From: Cyclobacteriaceae bacterium
Lineage (GTDB): Bacteria; Bacteroidota; Bacteroidia; Cytophagales; Cyclobacteriaceae
NCBI GenBank assembly: GCA_028278225.1
Contig: JANQEU010000030.1
Coordinates: 148,944-212,943 of the forward strand
Direction: 5' to 3'
Length of the DNA: 64,000 bases
Shown: positions 35,161-43,809 of the stretch, one piece after another
Position numbering within the stretch: position 1 is the first letter of the stretch
Layout: each line of letters starts with the position of its first letter
Notes under the pieces: model-generated
What the model saw: only the letters and a program-made list of their open reading frames with translations
Database searches by the model: none
What the model was told of the DNA's origin: nothing
Position numbers and translations under genes: made by a program

Positions 35161-36009
35161 GTGAGAAAGATATTATGCTTAGTATTTCTGTTCTTCATCT
35201 CAACTTCGCTGGTTGAAGCCCAAAACTTCTTATCGTGGCGATACGCTGACCGGTATTTTTCTCTTGCCATCGGTACAGGCAAGGCTGCCTACTTTGGAGA
35301 GTTGAACAAACCAAACCGAATACAAACGAATCTTGCAAATTACACGCTTGAACTCGAAGCACGATTGCTGACAAGATGGTCAGCAAAAATCGCCACCGGA
35401 ATGTACAAGATAAATGGCGCAGACTTCCTGGCTCCTGACAGCAGCTTCAACAGGCAAAGAAATCTCTCATTCGAATCGTGGAACTTCGAATCCTCACTCC
35501 AGGGGGTTTACTACTTCAAGGATTATGGCGGAGATTTTTTCAGAAGGTGGAAAACTGACCCTTATATTTCAGCCGGGATTGGATTCACAACTTACAATCC
35601 TAAAGCAGAATTAAACGGCAAGGAGTACAAATTACGTGATTTCCGGACGGAGGGCACATCATATGGGAAGGTGGCCCTTGTTATTCCGGCAGCCGCAGGA
35701 TTGAAGCTTAGGATCAATGAATTTATCAACTTCAATGTCGAAGTTGCTTTCAGGTATACTTTCACCGATTACCTGGATGATGTCTCTACCGTGTATCCCC
35801 AGGGCACTGCAGACAACCTGGCTTCGGCGCTATCGAATCGAAAAGATGAGATCCCGGTAATAAACACCGAGGCATATGATCAACTGGTGGCAGGTGGACC
35901 CAGGGGAAATCCGGATAACAATGACCACTACGGTTTCATTAATTTCAAACTTGAGATATTCCTCCCCAACAATAAGGGCCCGCTCCTTCAAAAGCCCTCA
36001 GCCTACTGA
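35161..36009 (+). CDS. PorG / DUF6089-like outer-membrane beta-barrel protein
   Basis: A 282-residue protein beginning at a GTG (35161), with a signal peptide that ends LVEAQ. The mature part has alternating strands typical of an eight- to ten-stranded barrel (FSLAIGTGKAAYFGEL, NLSFESWNFESSLQGVYYF, FINFNVEVAFRYTFTDYLDDV). It fits the DUF6089 family, which contains PorG of the type IX secretion system, an outer-membrane partner of the Sov/PorK/PorN core. Many genomes encode several paralogues, so PorG itself is a possibility, not a certainty. The stop overlaps the convergent sugar transferase stop by 7 bases. Confidence 0.75.
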   Translation: MRKILCLVFLFFISTSLVEAQNFLSWRYADRYFSLAIGTGKAAYFGELNKPNRIQTNLANYTLELEARLLTRWSAKIATGMYKINGADFLAPDSSFNRQRNLSFESWNFESSLQGVYYFKDYGGDFFRRWKTDPYISAGIGFTTYNPKAELNGKEYKLRDFRTEGTSYGKVALVIPAAAGLKLRINEFINFNVEVAFRYTFTDYLDDVSTVYPQGTADNLASALSNRKDEIPVINTEAYDQLVAGGPRGNPDNNDHYGFINFKLEIFLPNNKGPLLQKPSAY

Positions 36010-36593
36010 TCGTATCCTTCAAATTTCTCAAATGATTCATAATGATCAGAGGCTTGTTTGAAGACAATCCCTATTGTTCTTAACAGGATTTTGAGATCTG
36101 AAAGAAAAGATAGGTTCTTTACATATTCCCTGTCTAAATCGAATCTTTCGACCCAGGGCAGACGCTCTCCGCCCGAAACCTGGGCCAGGCCCGTTATCCC
36201 CGGTTTTACGGTAAACCGGATGCTGTGCTCATCACTCAGTAATGTGTTGTATTCCGGAAGCAGGGGTCTGGGTCCGACAAATGACATGCCACCGTTTATC
36301 ACATTGAACAGCTGAGGAAGTTCGTCCAGCGAAGTTTTTCTGAGCATACGGCCTATGGGTGTAATCCTGTCCCGGCCGGTTTCATCCATACCTTTCGGGT
36401 CACGCATTGTGCGGAATTTGTAAACAATAAAAGGTCTCTTGTGCAATCCCGACCGTTTCTGAAAAAATAATACCTTTCCCTTGTTAACCGTGAGCAGGAC
36501 AAGCCCGATCAAAACGAAAACCGGAGCCAATATGATCACCAGCAGTAAGGCCGATATTTTGTCAAAAAGTGATTTAAGTAAGGGGTAATTCAT
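36003..36593 (-). CDS. Bacterial sugar transferase (phosphoglycosyl transferase, PglC-like)
   Basis: A 196-residue protein of the polyprenyl-phosphate sugar-1-phosphate transferase family (PF02397). A re-entrant N-terminal membrane helix is followed by KRSGLHKRPFIVYKFRTM, DELPQLFNVINGGMSFVGPRPLLPEY (catalytic Asp-Glu motif), and KPGITGLAQVSG. The short length fits monotopic enzymes that make the first membrane-linked sugar of a surface glycan. The ATG at 36593 is preferred over an upstream frame start at 36638. Divergent from the acylase gene. Confidence 0.88.
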   Translation of the reverse strand: MNYPLLKSLFDKISALLLVIILAPVFVLIGLVLLTVNKGKVLFFQKRSGLHKRPFIVYKFRTMRDPKGMDETGRDRITPIGRMLRKTSLDELPQLFNVINGGMSFVGPRPLLPEYNTLLSDEHSIRFTVKPGITGLAQVSGGERLPWVERFDLDREYVKNLSFLSDLKILLRTIGIVFKQASDHYESFEKFEGYDQ

Positions 36594-36657
36594 CAAGAAA
36601 CCGGATTGTAATGATAAGTACTCATGCAATATTCTCAATAAATACTATTTTGGCGTA

Positions 36658-39081
36658 ATGAAAATTTTTCGGTTCGTTTTTTTCTTCACTGTCACTATGG
36701 CGCTTTTTATCCTTTTGGATAATCCCTACAAAGGCATACCTCCTTTGGGTAAACTGCTAAGCCCTCATCAGGGATACCTGCAAAATGCCGAAAAAGATTC
36801 ATTGACACTGCCGGAGCAAATTACCCTGGAAGGAATACAATCAGAAGTCACCATTCAATTTGATGAGCTTCTCATACCTCATATCTCAGCCCAAAATGAG
36901 GAAGACCTGTATTTTGCCCAGGGCTATGTAACGGCCTATCACAGGCTTTGGCAAATGGAAATGCAGCTGTATAAAACAGCAGGAAGGATATCGGAGCTCC
37001 TTGGGGCGGATTTTCTGGATTTTGACAAACAACAAAGGAGAAAAGGGCTTTTATACGGTGCCTACAATACACTGGAAGAGTTGCAGAAAGTCCCGCAATT
37101 ATATGGATACCTTGAGGCATATACGAGGGGTGTCAATTCGTATATCAGTTCACTTGATCCGGGAAATTACCCAATTGAATATAAACTTCTGAATTACGCT
37201 CCTGAACCCTGGACAACTTTTAAATGCGCATTGTTGCTAACTGAGATGGCAGATCAATTATCAAGAGGTGAAGCCGATCTTGAAAATACCAACGCACTAA
37301 AGTTATGGGGTGAAGATACTTTCAATCTGCTCTATCCGGAGGATTATCCTGATGTTGATCCGGTGATACCAGCGGGCACAAGCTTTGATTTCAAACCTGT
37401 TGAGCTGAAAGATCCAGGCATTTTATTTCCGCTCGATTTTACAAAACCTGTTATCGACAAACCGCACCCTGGAAATGGCAGTAACAGTTTCATTGTAAAC
37501 GGAAATAAAACCAGGGATGGTTCTGTTTACCTGGCAAATGAGCCGGACCTGGGACTTAATCTCCCAAGTATCTGGTACCTTGTCCACCTGATCACTCCGG
37601 ATCAGAATGTAATGGGTGCCACACTACCGGGTACGCCTTTCGTAGTCATCGGATTCAATGACAGCATAGCATGGGGGATGACCAATGCAAAAAGAGACCT
37701 TGTTGACTGGTATAATATAGAATTCAAAAATGACAAAAGAGAGGAGTACAGATACGATAATAAATGGCTCAAAACCCAAAAAATAGTCGAACGATTCAAG
37801 GTGAAGGATGGTGACCCTCAGTTTGATACTATTGTATATACTCACTACGGGCCGGTCACTTATGATCGCAACTTCCCGCTAAGCGATGAAAAGGAGTTGA
37901 ATCTGGCAATGCGTTGGACTGCTCATGACCCTTCTATTGAGCATTTGGCACTTTACAAGCTCAACAAGGCTAAGAATTTTCATGATTTTCTGGAGGCCGG
38001 ATCATATTTTACAGGGCCACCACAAAACATCTCTTTTGCTTCAGTGGCCGGAAATATTGGCATTCAGATCACGGGTAAATTTCCTGTGAAATGGGAAAGA
38101 CAGGGAAAGTTTCTCATGGATGGTAGTGATTCAAGGCAGGAATGGAAGACCATGATGCCCTACGAACACATCTATCGCACATTTAACCCGGCACAGAATT
38201 TCGCCAGTTCGGCGAATCAACACCCGGGAGACAGCCTTTACCCGTACTATGATTACGACTACAATTTCGAATACTACAGAAACCGGCGAATCAACGACAG
38301 GCTGAAAGTACTGAACAACATAGATGAAAAAGATATGATGAAGCTGCAACATGATAACTTCAATTATATCGCCTTCGAAAGTCTGCCAATGATGCTTGAT
38401 AGTCTGGACTCGGCCTCCCTGACCCCCCTGGAAGCAGGCTATTACGAATCATTGAAAGAATGGGATTACTTCAATGATCCGGATCGGGTGGAACCCTCAA
38501 TGTTTGAAACGTGGTGGGATATCCTTTACGAACTTACCTGGGATGAAATCGACAGTATTGAAGTGTCCCTGCTTAAACCAAACACTTACAACACGATCCA
38601 TCTCTACAAAAACCATCCTGATCTTTCTTTTTTTGACATCATTTCAACCCCGCAGGTTGAGAACAGTACCGGCCTGTTCAGGAAGAGCTTTACCCAGGCC
38701 GTGGAAACTCTTGAAAAATGGAAAGATGATAACGGAGGTGATCTCGCATGGTATAAGTTCAAAAATACTACGATCGACCATTTGCTCAGAATTGAACCGT
38801 TTTCCGTATCAAAGATCCGGATAGGGGGAAACCACAGCATCGTAAATGCGGCAACTGAAGATCACGGCCCATCATGGCGGATGGTCGTAAAACTTACAAA
38901 AGAAGGAATTCAGGCGTGGGGAGTATACCCGGGAAGTCAAAGTGGCAATCCAGGTAATCCGACATATGCCCACATGATCGAGAATTGGGCAAACGGGAAT
39001 TATCATCAATTGAAATTCTCAAGAAACCTGGATCAGGAAGACATCAAATATGAAATCACTTTAAACCGGCAGTCAAAATGA
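36658..39081 (+). CDS. Penicillin acylase family (Ntn hydrolase)
   Basis: An 807-residue N-terminal-nucleophile hydrolase, made as one chain with a signal-type N-terminus. The cleavage site is G-S at HPGNGSNSFIVNGNKTRDG, so Ser275 would become the N-terminal nucleophile of the beta chain. The region between about 260 and 300 matches penicillin and homoserine-lactone acylases. Typical roles are hydrolysis of acylated amines, including acyl-homoserine lactones. The substrate is unknown. The start codon of the next gene overlaps the stop by four bases. Confidence 0.87.
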   Translation: MKIFRFVFFFTVTMALFILLDNPYKGIPPLGKLLSPHQGYLQNAEKDSLTLPEQITLEGIQSEVTIQFDELLIPHISAQNEEDLYFAQGYVTAYHRLWQMEMQLYKTAGRISELLGADFLDFDKQQRRKGLLYGAYNTLEELQKVPQLYGYLEAYTRGVNSYISSLDPGNYPIEYKLLNYAPEPWTTFKCALLLTEMADQLSRGEADLENTNALKLWGEDTFNLLYPEDYPDVDPVIPAGTSFDFKPVELKDPGILFPLDFTKPVIDKPHPGNGSNSFIVNGNKTRDGSVYLANEPDLGLNLPSIWYLVHLITPDQNVMGATLPGTPFVVIGFNDSIAWGMTNAKRDLVDWYNIEFKNDKREEYRYDNKWLKTQKIVERFKVKDGDPQFDTIVYTHYGPVTYDRNFPLSDEKELNLAMRWTAHDPSIEHLALYKLNKAKNFHDFLEAGSYFTGPPQNISFASVAGNIGIQITGKFPVKWERQGKFLMDGSDSRQEWKTMMPYEHIYRTFNPAQNFASSANQHPGDSLYPYYDYDYNFEYYRNRRINDRLKVLNNIDEKDMMKLQHDNFNYIAFESLPMMLDSLDSASLTPLEAGYYESLKEWDYFNDPDRVEPSMFETWWDILYELTWDEIDSIEVSLLKPNTYNTIHLYKNHPDLSFFDIISTPQVENSTGLFRKSFTQAVETLEKWKDDNGGDLAWYKFKNTTIDHLLRIEPFSVSKIRIGGNHSIVNAATEDHGPSWRMVVKLTKEGIQAWGVYPGSQSGNPGNPTYAHMIENWANGNYHQLKFSRNLDQEDIKYEITLNRQSK

Positions 39082-39449
39082 AATTTGTCATTCGAGTCAT
39101 ACTCATTGCGGTCCTCGGTTATTATCTGCCATTTTATTTACCGTGGTGGTCCATTATGCTCATCGCGTTTGCCGTGGGATACATCTTACCCGGAAATACA
39201 TTTAACGTATTTAATGCCGGATTTCTGGCAGGAGGATCCGTTTGGTTGGGCCTGTCCTTTAGAATTGACTCGGCTACCGGCAATATACTATCAGAAAAAA
39301 TCGTCCAATTATTCCCGTTTGAGGACGCCACCCTTCTGTTGATTGCATCGGGACTGGTCGGGGCAGTGGCCGGGGGTTTTGCTGCGGCCACAGGTTGTAG
39401 CTTCAGAAATATTTTCATGAAAAAAGCTCAAAAAAGCGTTTATTCATAA
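39078..39449 (+). CDS. Small multi-pass membrane protein of unknown function
   Basis: A 123-residue protein with three or four hydrophobic helices. The start overlaps the acylase stop (ATGA), so they are probably co-transcribed. It has a Gly/Ala-rich last helix (LIASGLVGAVAGGFAAATGCSF) and a short basic tail. I do not recognise the family. Confidence 0.65.
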   Translation: MKFVIRVILIAVLGYYLPFYLPWWSIMLIAFAVGYILPGNTFNVFNAGFLAGGSVWLGLSFRIDSATGNILSEKIVQLFPFEDATLLLIASGLVGAVAGGFAAATGCSFRNIFMKKAQKSVYS

Positions 39450-39534
39450 AATATTTACATTTGTGGGGGTAATTCCATAACTCACCAACTTCCAAACAAC
39501 AAGTCTTCCACATATTTTGATGTGAGCCGGTAAG

Positions 39535-39565
39535 GCACACCATGTCTGCATTGCGCATGGTGTGC
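39535..39565. repeat. Hairpin upstream of the DnaA-box cluster
   Basis: GCACACCATG (39535-39544) pairs perfectly with CATGGTGTGC (39556-39565), with an 11-base loop. No T-run follows at once. It lies in the long gap 39450-39849. Confidence 0.6.
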
Positions 39566-39689
39566 GCGGATTGAATTGTATTTTTTAAAGGTTGCGATTC
39601 ATGAAAGGGGGTTTCTATGCCCTGGTCAGAATAAAATATTACATATGGCTCACAGTATAATCCAAAAAAATCAAGAAAAATACAAACTG

Positions 39690-39796
39690 TGTGGATAAAA
39701 ATGTTGATAACTACATTTTGATGTTCATAACTATCTGAATAACAGACATTTAATGTGGGGAAAATGTGGATATTTTTAATGTGGATATGTGCATAA
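39690..39796. other. Cluster of DnaA-box-like 9-mers: candidate replication origin
   Basis: Seven 9-mers of the TTATNCACA type lie within 107 bases: TGTGGATAA (39690-39698), TGTTGATAA (39702-39710), TGTTCATAA (39722-39730), TGTGGGGAA (39754-39762), TGTGGATAT (39765-39773 and 39780-39788) and TGTGCATAA (39788-39796). Two match TTATNCACA exactly on the other strand and the rest differ by one or two bases. All point the same way. The segment to the left (39640-39690) is very AT-rich, as an unwinding element would be. The gap 39450-39849 holds no protein gene. A DnaA-regulated site or a non-origin cluster remains possible. Confidence 0.6.
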
Positions 39797-39849
39797 TTGC
39801 GATTATACGGCTAATTTAGCAGAAAGTTTTACAAAAAGAATATAATGAT

Positions 39850-40038
39850 ATGAAAAAGTTTAAAGCACTTACACTAGCATTCACATTACTATTTGCAATT
39901 GGATTTTCCGCATGTACGGAAGATGAAACCATGGGTGAACTGATGGACAACACGGAATTGGCTAAGCCAACTTCAAATGATAACGATGGCGGCGGAACTG
40001 CACCAGGTGGTGGTGGTAGTACTGGTGGTAATAATTGA
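39850..40038 (+). CDS. Small glycine-rich lipoprotein peptide
   Basis: A 62-residue peptide with a lipoprotein signal (ends GFSAC) and a 40-residue mature part that ends in a Gly- and Asn-rich tail (GGGTAPGGGGSTGGNN). It starts 54 bases after the DnaA-box cluster and is followed by a strong terminator (40089-40119). I see no fold or motif beyond that. A structural, scaffold or secreted-peptide role is possible. Confidence 0.7.
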   Translation: MKKFKALTLAFTLLFAIGFSACTEDETMGELMDNTELAKPTSNDNDGGGTAPGGGGSTGGNN

Positions 40039-40088
40039 GATTTCTAGTTGTTATGCCACAATAAACAAAAATTACCAACTAGTTATAA

Positions 40089-40119
40089 GCGAGATTAAAG
40101 TTAATCTCGCTTTTTTTTT
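40089..40119 (+). terminator. Rho-independent terminator
   Basis: A perfect 10-bp stem, GCGAGATTAA (40089-40098) with TTAATCTCGC (40101-40110), followed by nine T (40111-40119). It ends the small lipoprotein transcript. Confidence 0.9.
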
Positions 40120-40149
40120 ATATTTTGCGTCCGAACTAGCTATATAGAG

Positions 40150-41454
40150 GTGAAGGGCATATTATATATTCTCGTTGGTATACTCCTTTTAAATGTCTTT
40201 AAGGTTAGCGGAGAGGATCATGTTAAGGTCCTTTATGATAACTCCATTCGTACTTTAAATTCCGATCCGGATTCCTCTTTCTATTATGCTGAGCAACTTT
40301 TGAGTTATTCTACAAAAGAAAAGAGTGTTTATGGTCAGGTCAATGCTAATTTTATACTGGGGTGGTTGGTTGATAAAAAACGTAATAATCCTGGAAGGGC
40401 TATGATCTACTACTTCGAAGGAATACGAGCTTCTAAAAACTCGGAGGATCCTGAAATCCTTAAACTGCGAGTGTATCTCATGGGAAATATGGGGACCATT
40501 TTTACTGAGTTCAATGATCCGGAAAGAGCTATTAAATATTATCAGGATGCATTTGATCTTGCCTTTCGGATTGGATTTACAATAGAGCAAATTAAAAATC
40601 TAACATGGATTGGCAAAGTGTATCACAACATGAAGGAATATGACAACGCCATTGAATTTTACAATCAGGCGAATGAGATAAATTTGTCATATGGAAATAA
40701 AAAATGGGAATTGTCCATTCGCAATTCAAAGGGCTGGACGTTGCTTGAGGCTGGTAGGTATGAGGAAGCACTACATGCATATGAAACTAACCTAAAGCAA
40801 GTTGAGCGGTACGGTGATGACTTTTATATTTATAAATTTTATGCCATAAACAATATCGGGGAGGTTTATCATTTCAAAGGGGAGTACGATATGGCAATTC
40901 AAAAGTATAAAGAGGTTATCCAACTTAAGGAGGAGAAAAAGGGCTTCAAGGAAAAAAATCAAGAATCATACTTCAATAGTATTTATGAATTGGCAGGAGT
41001 TTATCGGGACAAGGGCGATACAGACATGGCGATAGAAGCTTATCAACGGGCGGAAGAATTTTCAGAAACACTATACAACCAGACCCAAACCAAATTTTTT
41101 GAACCTCTGATTAATCTTGCTAATCTGTACGAAGAGAAAGAAGAATACGTTCTGGCCAATTTTTATCGGAAAAAATACTCGGAAAAATTGGATGCTCACC
41201 TGGCAAGGATGCGGGAAATTGAGCAGGTTGACAAAAAGTATAATCTTGAACTTATCCTGGCTCGCTATAACACCCTCGTAGCGCAACAAGAGCGTAACGA
41301 AAAGATCGAATACTACGGCGCGGTGACTGCCATCGGGTTTATAATTCTCATCGTATTGATACTCCTTTACAACGCATACCAGCGTTACAGGCTACGACGT
41401 GAACTGGAAAGGTCCATAAATGCCATAGAAGAAAAAAGTCACCAAACCGTCTAG
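40150..41454 (+). CDS. TPR-repeat membrane protein, sensor-like without an output domain
   Basis: A 434-residue protein with a GTG start and signal peptide, about eight tetratricopeptide repeats (residues 30-335; for example AIKYYQDAFDLAFRIG and AIEFYNQANEINLSYG), a coiled region and one transmembrane helix near 385-405 (VTAIGFIILIVLILLY), then a basic tail of about 30 residues. In Bacteroidota this layout usually leads to a LuxR-type helix-turn-helix or a histidine kinase, but here it ends at the tail. It could work through a partner or be a truncated form; the coding region downstream is the opposite-strand XRE gene, so no missing domain is visible. Confidence 0.75.
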   Translation: MKGILYILVGILLLNVFKVSGEDHVKVLYDNSIRTLNSDPDSSFYYAEQLLSYSTKEKSVYGQVNANFILGWLVDKKRNNPGRAMIYYFEGIRASKNSEDPEILKLRVYLMGNMGTIFTEFNDPERAIKYYQDAFDLAFRIGFTIEQIKNLTWIGKVYHNMKEYDNAIEFYNQANEINLSYGNKKWELSIRNSKGWTLLEAGRYEEALHAYETNLKQVERYGDDFYIYKFYAINNIGEVYHFKGEYDMAIQKYKEVIQLKEEKKGFKEKNQESYFNSIYELAGVYRDKGDTDMAIEAYQRAEEFSETLYNQTQTKFFEPLINLANLYEEKEEYVLANFYRKKYSEKLDAHLARMREIEQVDKKYNLELILARYNTLVAQQERNEKIEYYGAVTAIGFIILIVLILLYNAYQRYRLRRELERSINAIEEKSHQTV

Positions 41455-41496
41455 TGTTTTCTCAAAATTTGCGAAAGAAGTATCGGGGGAATTGTC

Positions 41497-41955
41497 TCAG
41501 ATATCCAGGCCAAGTTTCTCACGCAGCACGTCCATCAGTTTCTCGTTCTTTTCATAAAGACGCAGGATCTTGCTTTTGTGATAGTTATTCTCCTCCATCA
41601 GGAGCTTTATCAGATCTGACAACTCGTGCAATAGCGGGTCGCCAACATGAGTCACTGCCAGATCTTCCAGTAGTGCAGTTATACGTACCTCAACATCAAG
41701 TATCGGCGGGATATCTTTAACATCCTCTACTTCCTCGATCCAGATGTTTCCCTCCCCCTTCAGTAACCAGGTAGTGTTGATCTTGGAATAAGCACTGATG
41801 ATCTTCAGCAGCAGGTCATACGAAGGCTTCGTCCTCCTTCCCTTGATGATGTTATATACAACAGGCCCCTTTACTCCGATGGCATCTGCAAAAGAATTAG
41901 GATTCATCCGCAGCTCCGTAATGAGGTTCGCTATTCTATCGTTTATAACTTTCAT
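41497..41955 (-). CDS. XRE-family transcriptional regulator
   Basis: A 152-residue protein. The N-terminal helix-turn-helix (residues 5-60; SFADAIGVKGPVVYNIIKGRRTKPSYDLLLKIISAY) is of the XRE/Cro type. The middle (TTWLLKGEGNIWIEEVEDVKDIPPILD) is a linker and the C-terminus is a coiled coil (KSKILRLYEKNEKLMDVLREKL). Its promoter region holds a perfect TTTG-N19-TAnnTTTG element with an operator in the spacer (see below), so autoregulation is likely. Targets are unknown, but a second operator pair lies by the next gene. Confidence 0.85.
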   Translation of the reverse strand: MKVINDRIANLITELRMNPNSFADAIGVKGPVVYNIIKGRRTKPSYDLLLKIISAYSKINTTWLLKGEGNIWIEEVEDVKDIPPILDVEVRITALLEDLAVTHVGDPLLHELSDLIKLLMEENNYHKSKILRLYEKNEKLMDVLREKLGLDI

Positions 41956-41998
41956 TAATCTTACTGAATCGGGTAGTGCCTACAATTCCGAGACAAGA

Positions 41999-42028
41999 TA
42001 AAAAAGAAGGGTTACAATCGCAACCCTT
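41999..42028 (-). terminator. Leader hairpin with T-run upstream of the XRE gene (attenuator-like)
   Basis: AAGGGTT (42007-42013) pairs with AACCCTT (42022-42028); the minus strand continues into a T-rich run (CTTTTTTA). It lies between the XRE promoter (42077-42107) and its start codon (41955), so it could end or attenuate the leader. Confidence 0.55.
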
Positions 42029-42076
42029 CCTCATTAAGAACCAGCTATGGAAAATAGATACTCACTATTTATGAGT

Positions 42077-42107
42077 CAAAGATATTATCATTTGATATAA
42101 AAGCAAA
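42077..42107 (-). promoter_or_regulatory. Promoter of the XRE gene with an operator in the spacer
   Basis: On the minus strand, TTTG (42107-42104), a 19-base spacer and TATCTTTG (42084-42077) make an exact Bacteroidota promoter. The dyad TATCATTTGATA (42086-42097) lies in the spacer, so a bound regulator would block transcription. Confidence 0.65.
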
Positions 42108-42360
42108 AGATTTTATTATCAAATGATAATATTTCATAAAAGGCCTTCAAACACTGGGAAAACAGGCACTAAAAAAGAGGCTGCAGGTTATTACAGCCTC
42201 TTCCAAAACAACTAAATCATCCACAGCTGGATTTTAAATGTGGGTCTTCAAATGTATTTGCAATTATTACATTTTACAAATAAAATTTTTGATTTTTTTT
42301 CTTTTATCTGTCAATATTATCATTTGATATGAAAAACACCTGAATTCCTTTCAAATGATA
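42086..42360. promoter_or_regulatory. Four XRE operator-like dyads in two pairs
   Basis: Dyads of the TATCA-NN-TGATA type occur at 42086-42097, 42117-42128, 42318-42329 and 42349-42360 (the last with one mismatch, TTTCAAATGATA). Centres within each pair are 31 bases apart. Pair 1 covers the XRE promoter. Pair 2 lies between a second leader and the downstream end of the quinone oxidoreductase gene. The two pairs share flanking AT-rich sequence and look like a segmental duplication. Confidence 0.65.
42171..42202 (-). terminator. Terminator on the minus strand left of operator pair 2
   Basis: AAGAGGCTG (42175-42183) pairs with CAGCCTCTT (42194-42202); on the minus strand a run of T follows. It could end the quinone oxidoreductase transcript, a short RNA from operator pair 2, or both. 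The gap 41956-42360 has no ORF of note. Confidence 0.65.
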
Positions 42361-43371
42361 TTAAAATTTTACTACTACTTTACCCACGCTTTGTCTGGAT
42401 TCGATCCAGTCGTGAGCCGCACCCATTTCATCAAAGGAAAAAGTTCTCCCGACAACCGGTTTAATATTGTGTTGGGCCAGAAATTTTATCATATGATCAC
42501 TTTCCTCAGTGGCTATTTCTTCATTGGATGTAAGATAACCGATATGTGTGGCCATGATCCCGTATGATCCGATAGCCATATTCATGACATTCACCTTTGG
42601 TGCATCTTTCCAGGTTTTCCACCAGGTATATGGGTTCCATTTGTTAAATGAAATGCTTGCAAAGCCTGCCACCACAAGTCTGCCAAAAGGGTTGAGCAAT
42701 TCCACGCTTTTCCGATAGACTTCTCCGCCAACAACCTCCAGCGCCAGATCGATACCTCCCCCGTTTTCCCGTATGTAGGCTGCAAAATCCTGTTTGGCAT
42801 AATTAATAGCATGATCCGCTCCCAGGTCGGATATGAGCTGTATTTTGTGATCTTTACTTGCAGTAGCAAAAACTTCAGCTCCAATTGCTTTCGCAATCTG
42901 AATGGCGGCAGTTCCAACACCTCCGGCACCGGCATGGATCAGCACTTTGTCTTCAGAAGATATCTTTCCAAGTTTTACCAAAGCCACCCAAGCCGTCATG
43001 TAATTCACAAGTAACGCCGCATTTTCTTCTGCACTGAGTGAAGAAATCGCTCCAAATGCCATGTACTCGGGCACACAAATATATTCGGCATAAGAACCGG
43101 TCTGAGATCCGGTAATGACTAAATCTCCAAGGCGGTGTTTGGTAACCCCCTCTCCCACTTCGACAATTTCTCCATATGCTTCCATACCAGGAACATAAGG
43201 TCGCTTTGGCGCCCAGTTGTATTGACCCTTTCTGGATAAGATCTCTGCATAATTCAGCCCAATGCATTTAACCCTGATTTTCACCTGACCAGGCCTCAAT
43301 TCCGGTTCTTCAACATCGCTGATCTTTAACACGGAAGGACTCCCGGTTTTTTTTAGTAAGTACGCCTTCAT
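42361..43371 (-). CDS. Zinc-independent quinone oxidoreductase (MDR superfamily, VAT-1/QOR-like)
   Basis: A 336-residue medium-chain dehydrogenase/reductase with a GroES-like N-terminal domain (GLNYAEILSRKGQY, then PGMEAYGEIVEVGEGV) and an NAD(P)H-binding domain (HAGAGGVGTAAIQIAKA). Residues for catalytic zinc are absent, as in quinone oxidoreductases. It probably reduces quinones or enones with NADPH. The ATG at 43371 is chosen over a TTG at 43374. It follows the CDGSH gene in the same direction, 17 bases away, and ends beside operator pair 2. Confidence 0.87.
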   Translation of the reverse strand: MKAYLLKKTGSPSVLKISDVEEPELRPGQVKIRVKCIGLNYAEILSRKGQYNWAPKRPYVPGMEAYGEIVEVGEGVTKHRLGDLVITGSQTGSYAEYICVPEYMAFGAISSLSAEENAALLVNYMTAWVALVKLGKISSEDKVLIHAGAGGVGTAAIQIAKAIGAEVFATASKDHKIQLISDLGADHAINYAKQDFAAYIRENGGGIDLALEVVGGEVYRKSVELLNPFGRLVVAGFASISFNKWNPYTWWKTWKDAPKVNVMNMAIGSYGIMATHIGYLTSNEEIATEESDHMIKFLAQHNIKPVVGRTFSFDEMGAAHDWIESRQSVGKVVVKF

Positions 43372-43388
43372 CAATGAGAATTAGTGAA

Positions 43389-43808
43389 TCATCCTTTAAA
43401 ATCAATCTTCTTATGGCTTCCGTCACAAAAGGGTTTATTTCCCGAAGCTCCACACCTGCAAAGGGCTGTACTTCCTGACCTGGACTGGGAGGATCCATCG
43501 GGCAATCTGATTTCGATATCCCCTTTTACTAAAAGTGGTCCGTTTCCCGATACCACGACTTCAAGAACAGCGTTCGTGTCCTTAGCATCTTCACTATCCT
43601 CCAGACGAAAACTGAGAGCACCTGACGGACACTTTTTAATTTGATCCACGATTGTGTTGGAATCGGCTCCCTTTGCATCTATCCAGGGTCTCTTGTTGGG
43701 ATCAAATACCCGCGGAAGGCCATGAAAACAGTTTTCAGAATGGATACATAAGTCCGGCTTCCAGACTATTGTTACTTCACCATTGGTATATTCTTTTACC
43801 ACTGCCAT
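43389..43808 (-). CDS. 4Fe-4S mono-cluster domain fused to CDGSH iron-sulfur domain
   Basis: A 139-residue protein. The first part (about 1-70) is the Fer4_19-type domain (VWKPDLCIHSENCFHGLPRVFDP, then KKCPSGALSF), and the C-terminal part is a CDGSH-type motif (LCRCGASGNKPFCDGSHKKIDF), whose three Cys and one His bind a 2Fe-2S cluster. In E. coli the first domain is the separate protein YjdI, encoded next to the acetyltransferase YjdJ; here a decayed YjdJ-like gene lies just upstream. The 1-base spacing and the order suggest a former operon. Confidence 0.87.
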   Translation of the reverse strand: MAVVKEYTNGEVTIVWKPDLCIHSENCFHGLPRVFDPNKRPWIDAKGADSNTIVDQIKKCPSGALSFRLEDSEDAKDTNAVLEVVVSGNGPLLVKGDIEIRLPDGSSQSRSGSTALCRCGASGNKPFCDGSHKKIDFKG

Positions 43809-43809
43809 A

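Noticed and set aside
40150..41454. TPR membrane protein considered as a histidine kinase
   Set aside because: No H-box or ATP-binding domain follows the transmembrane helix.
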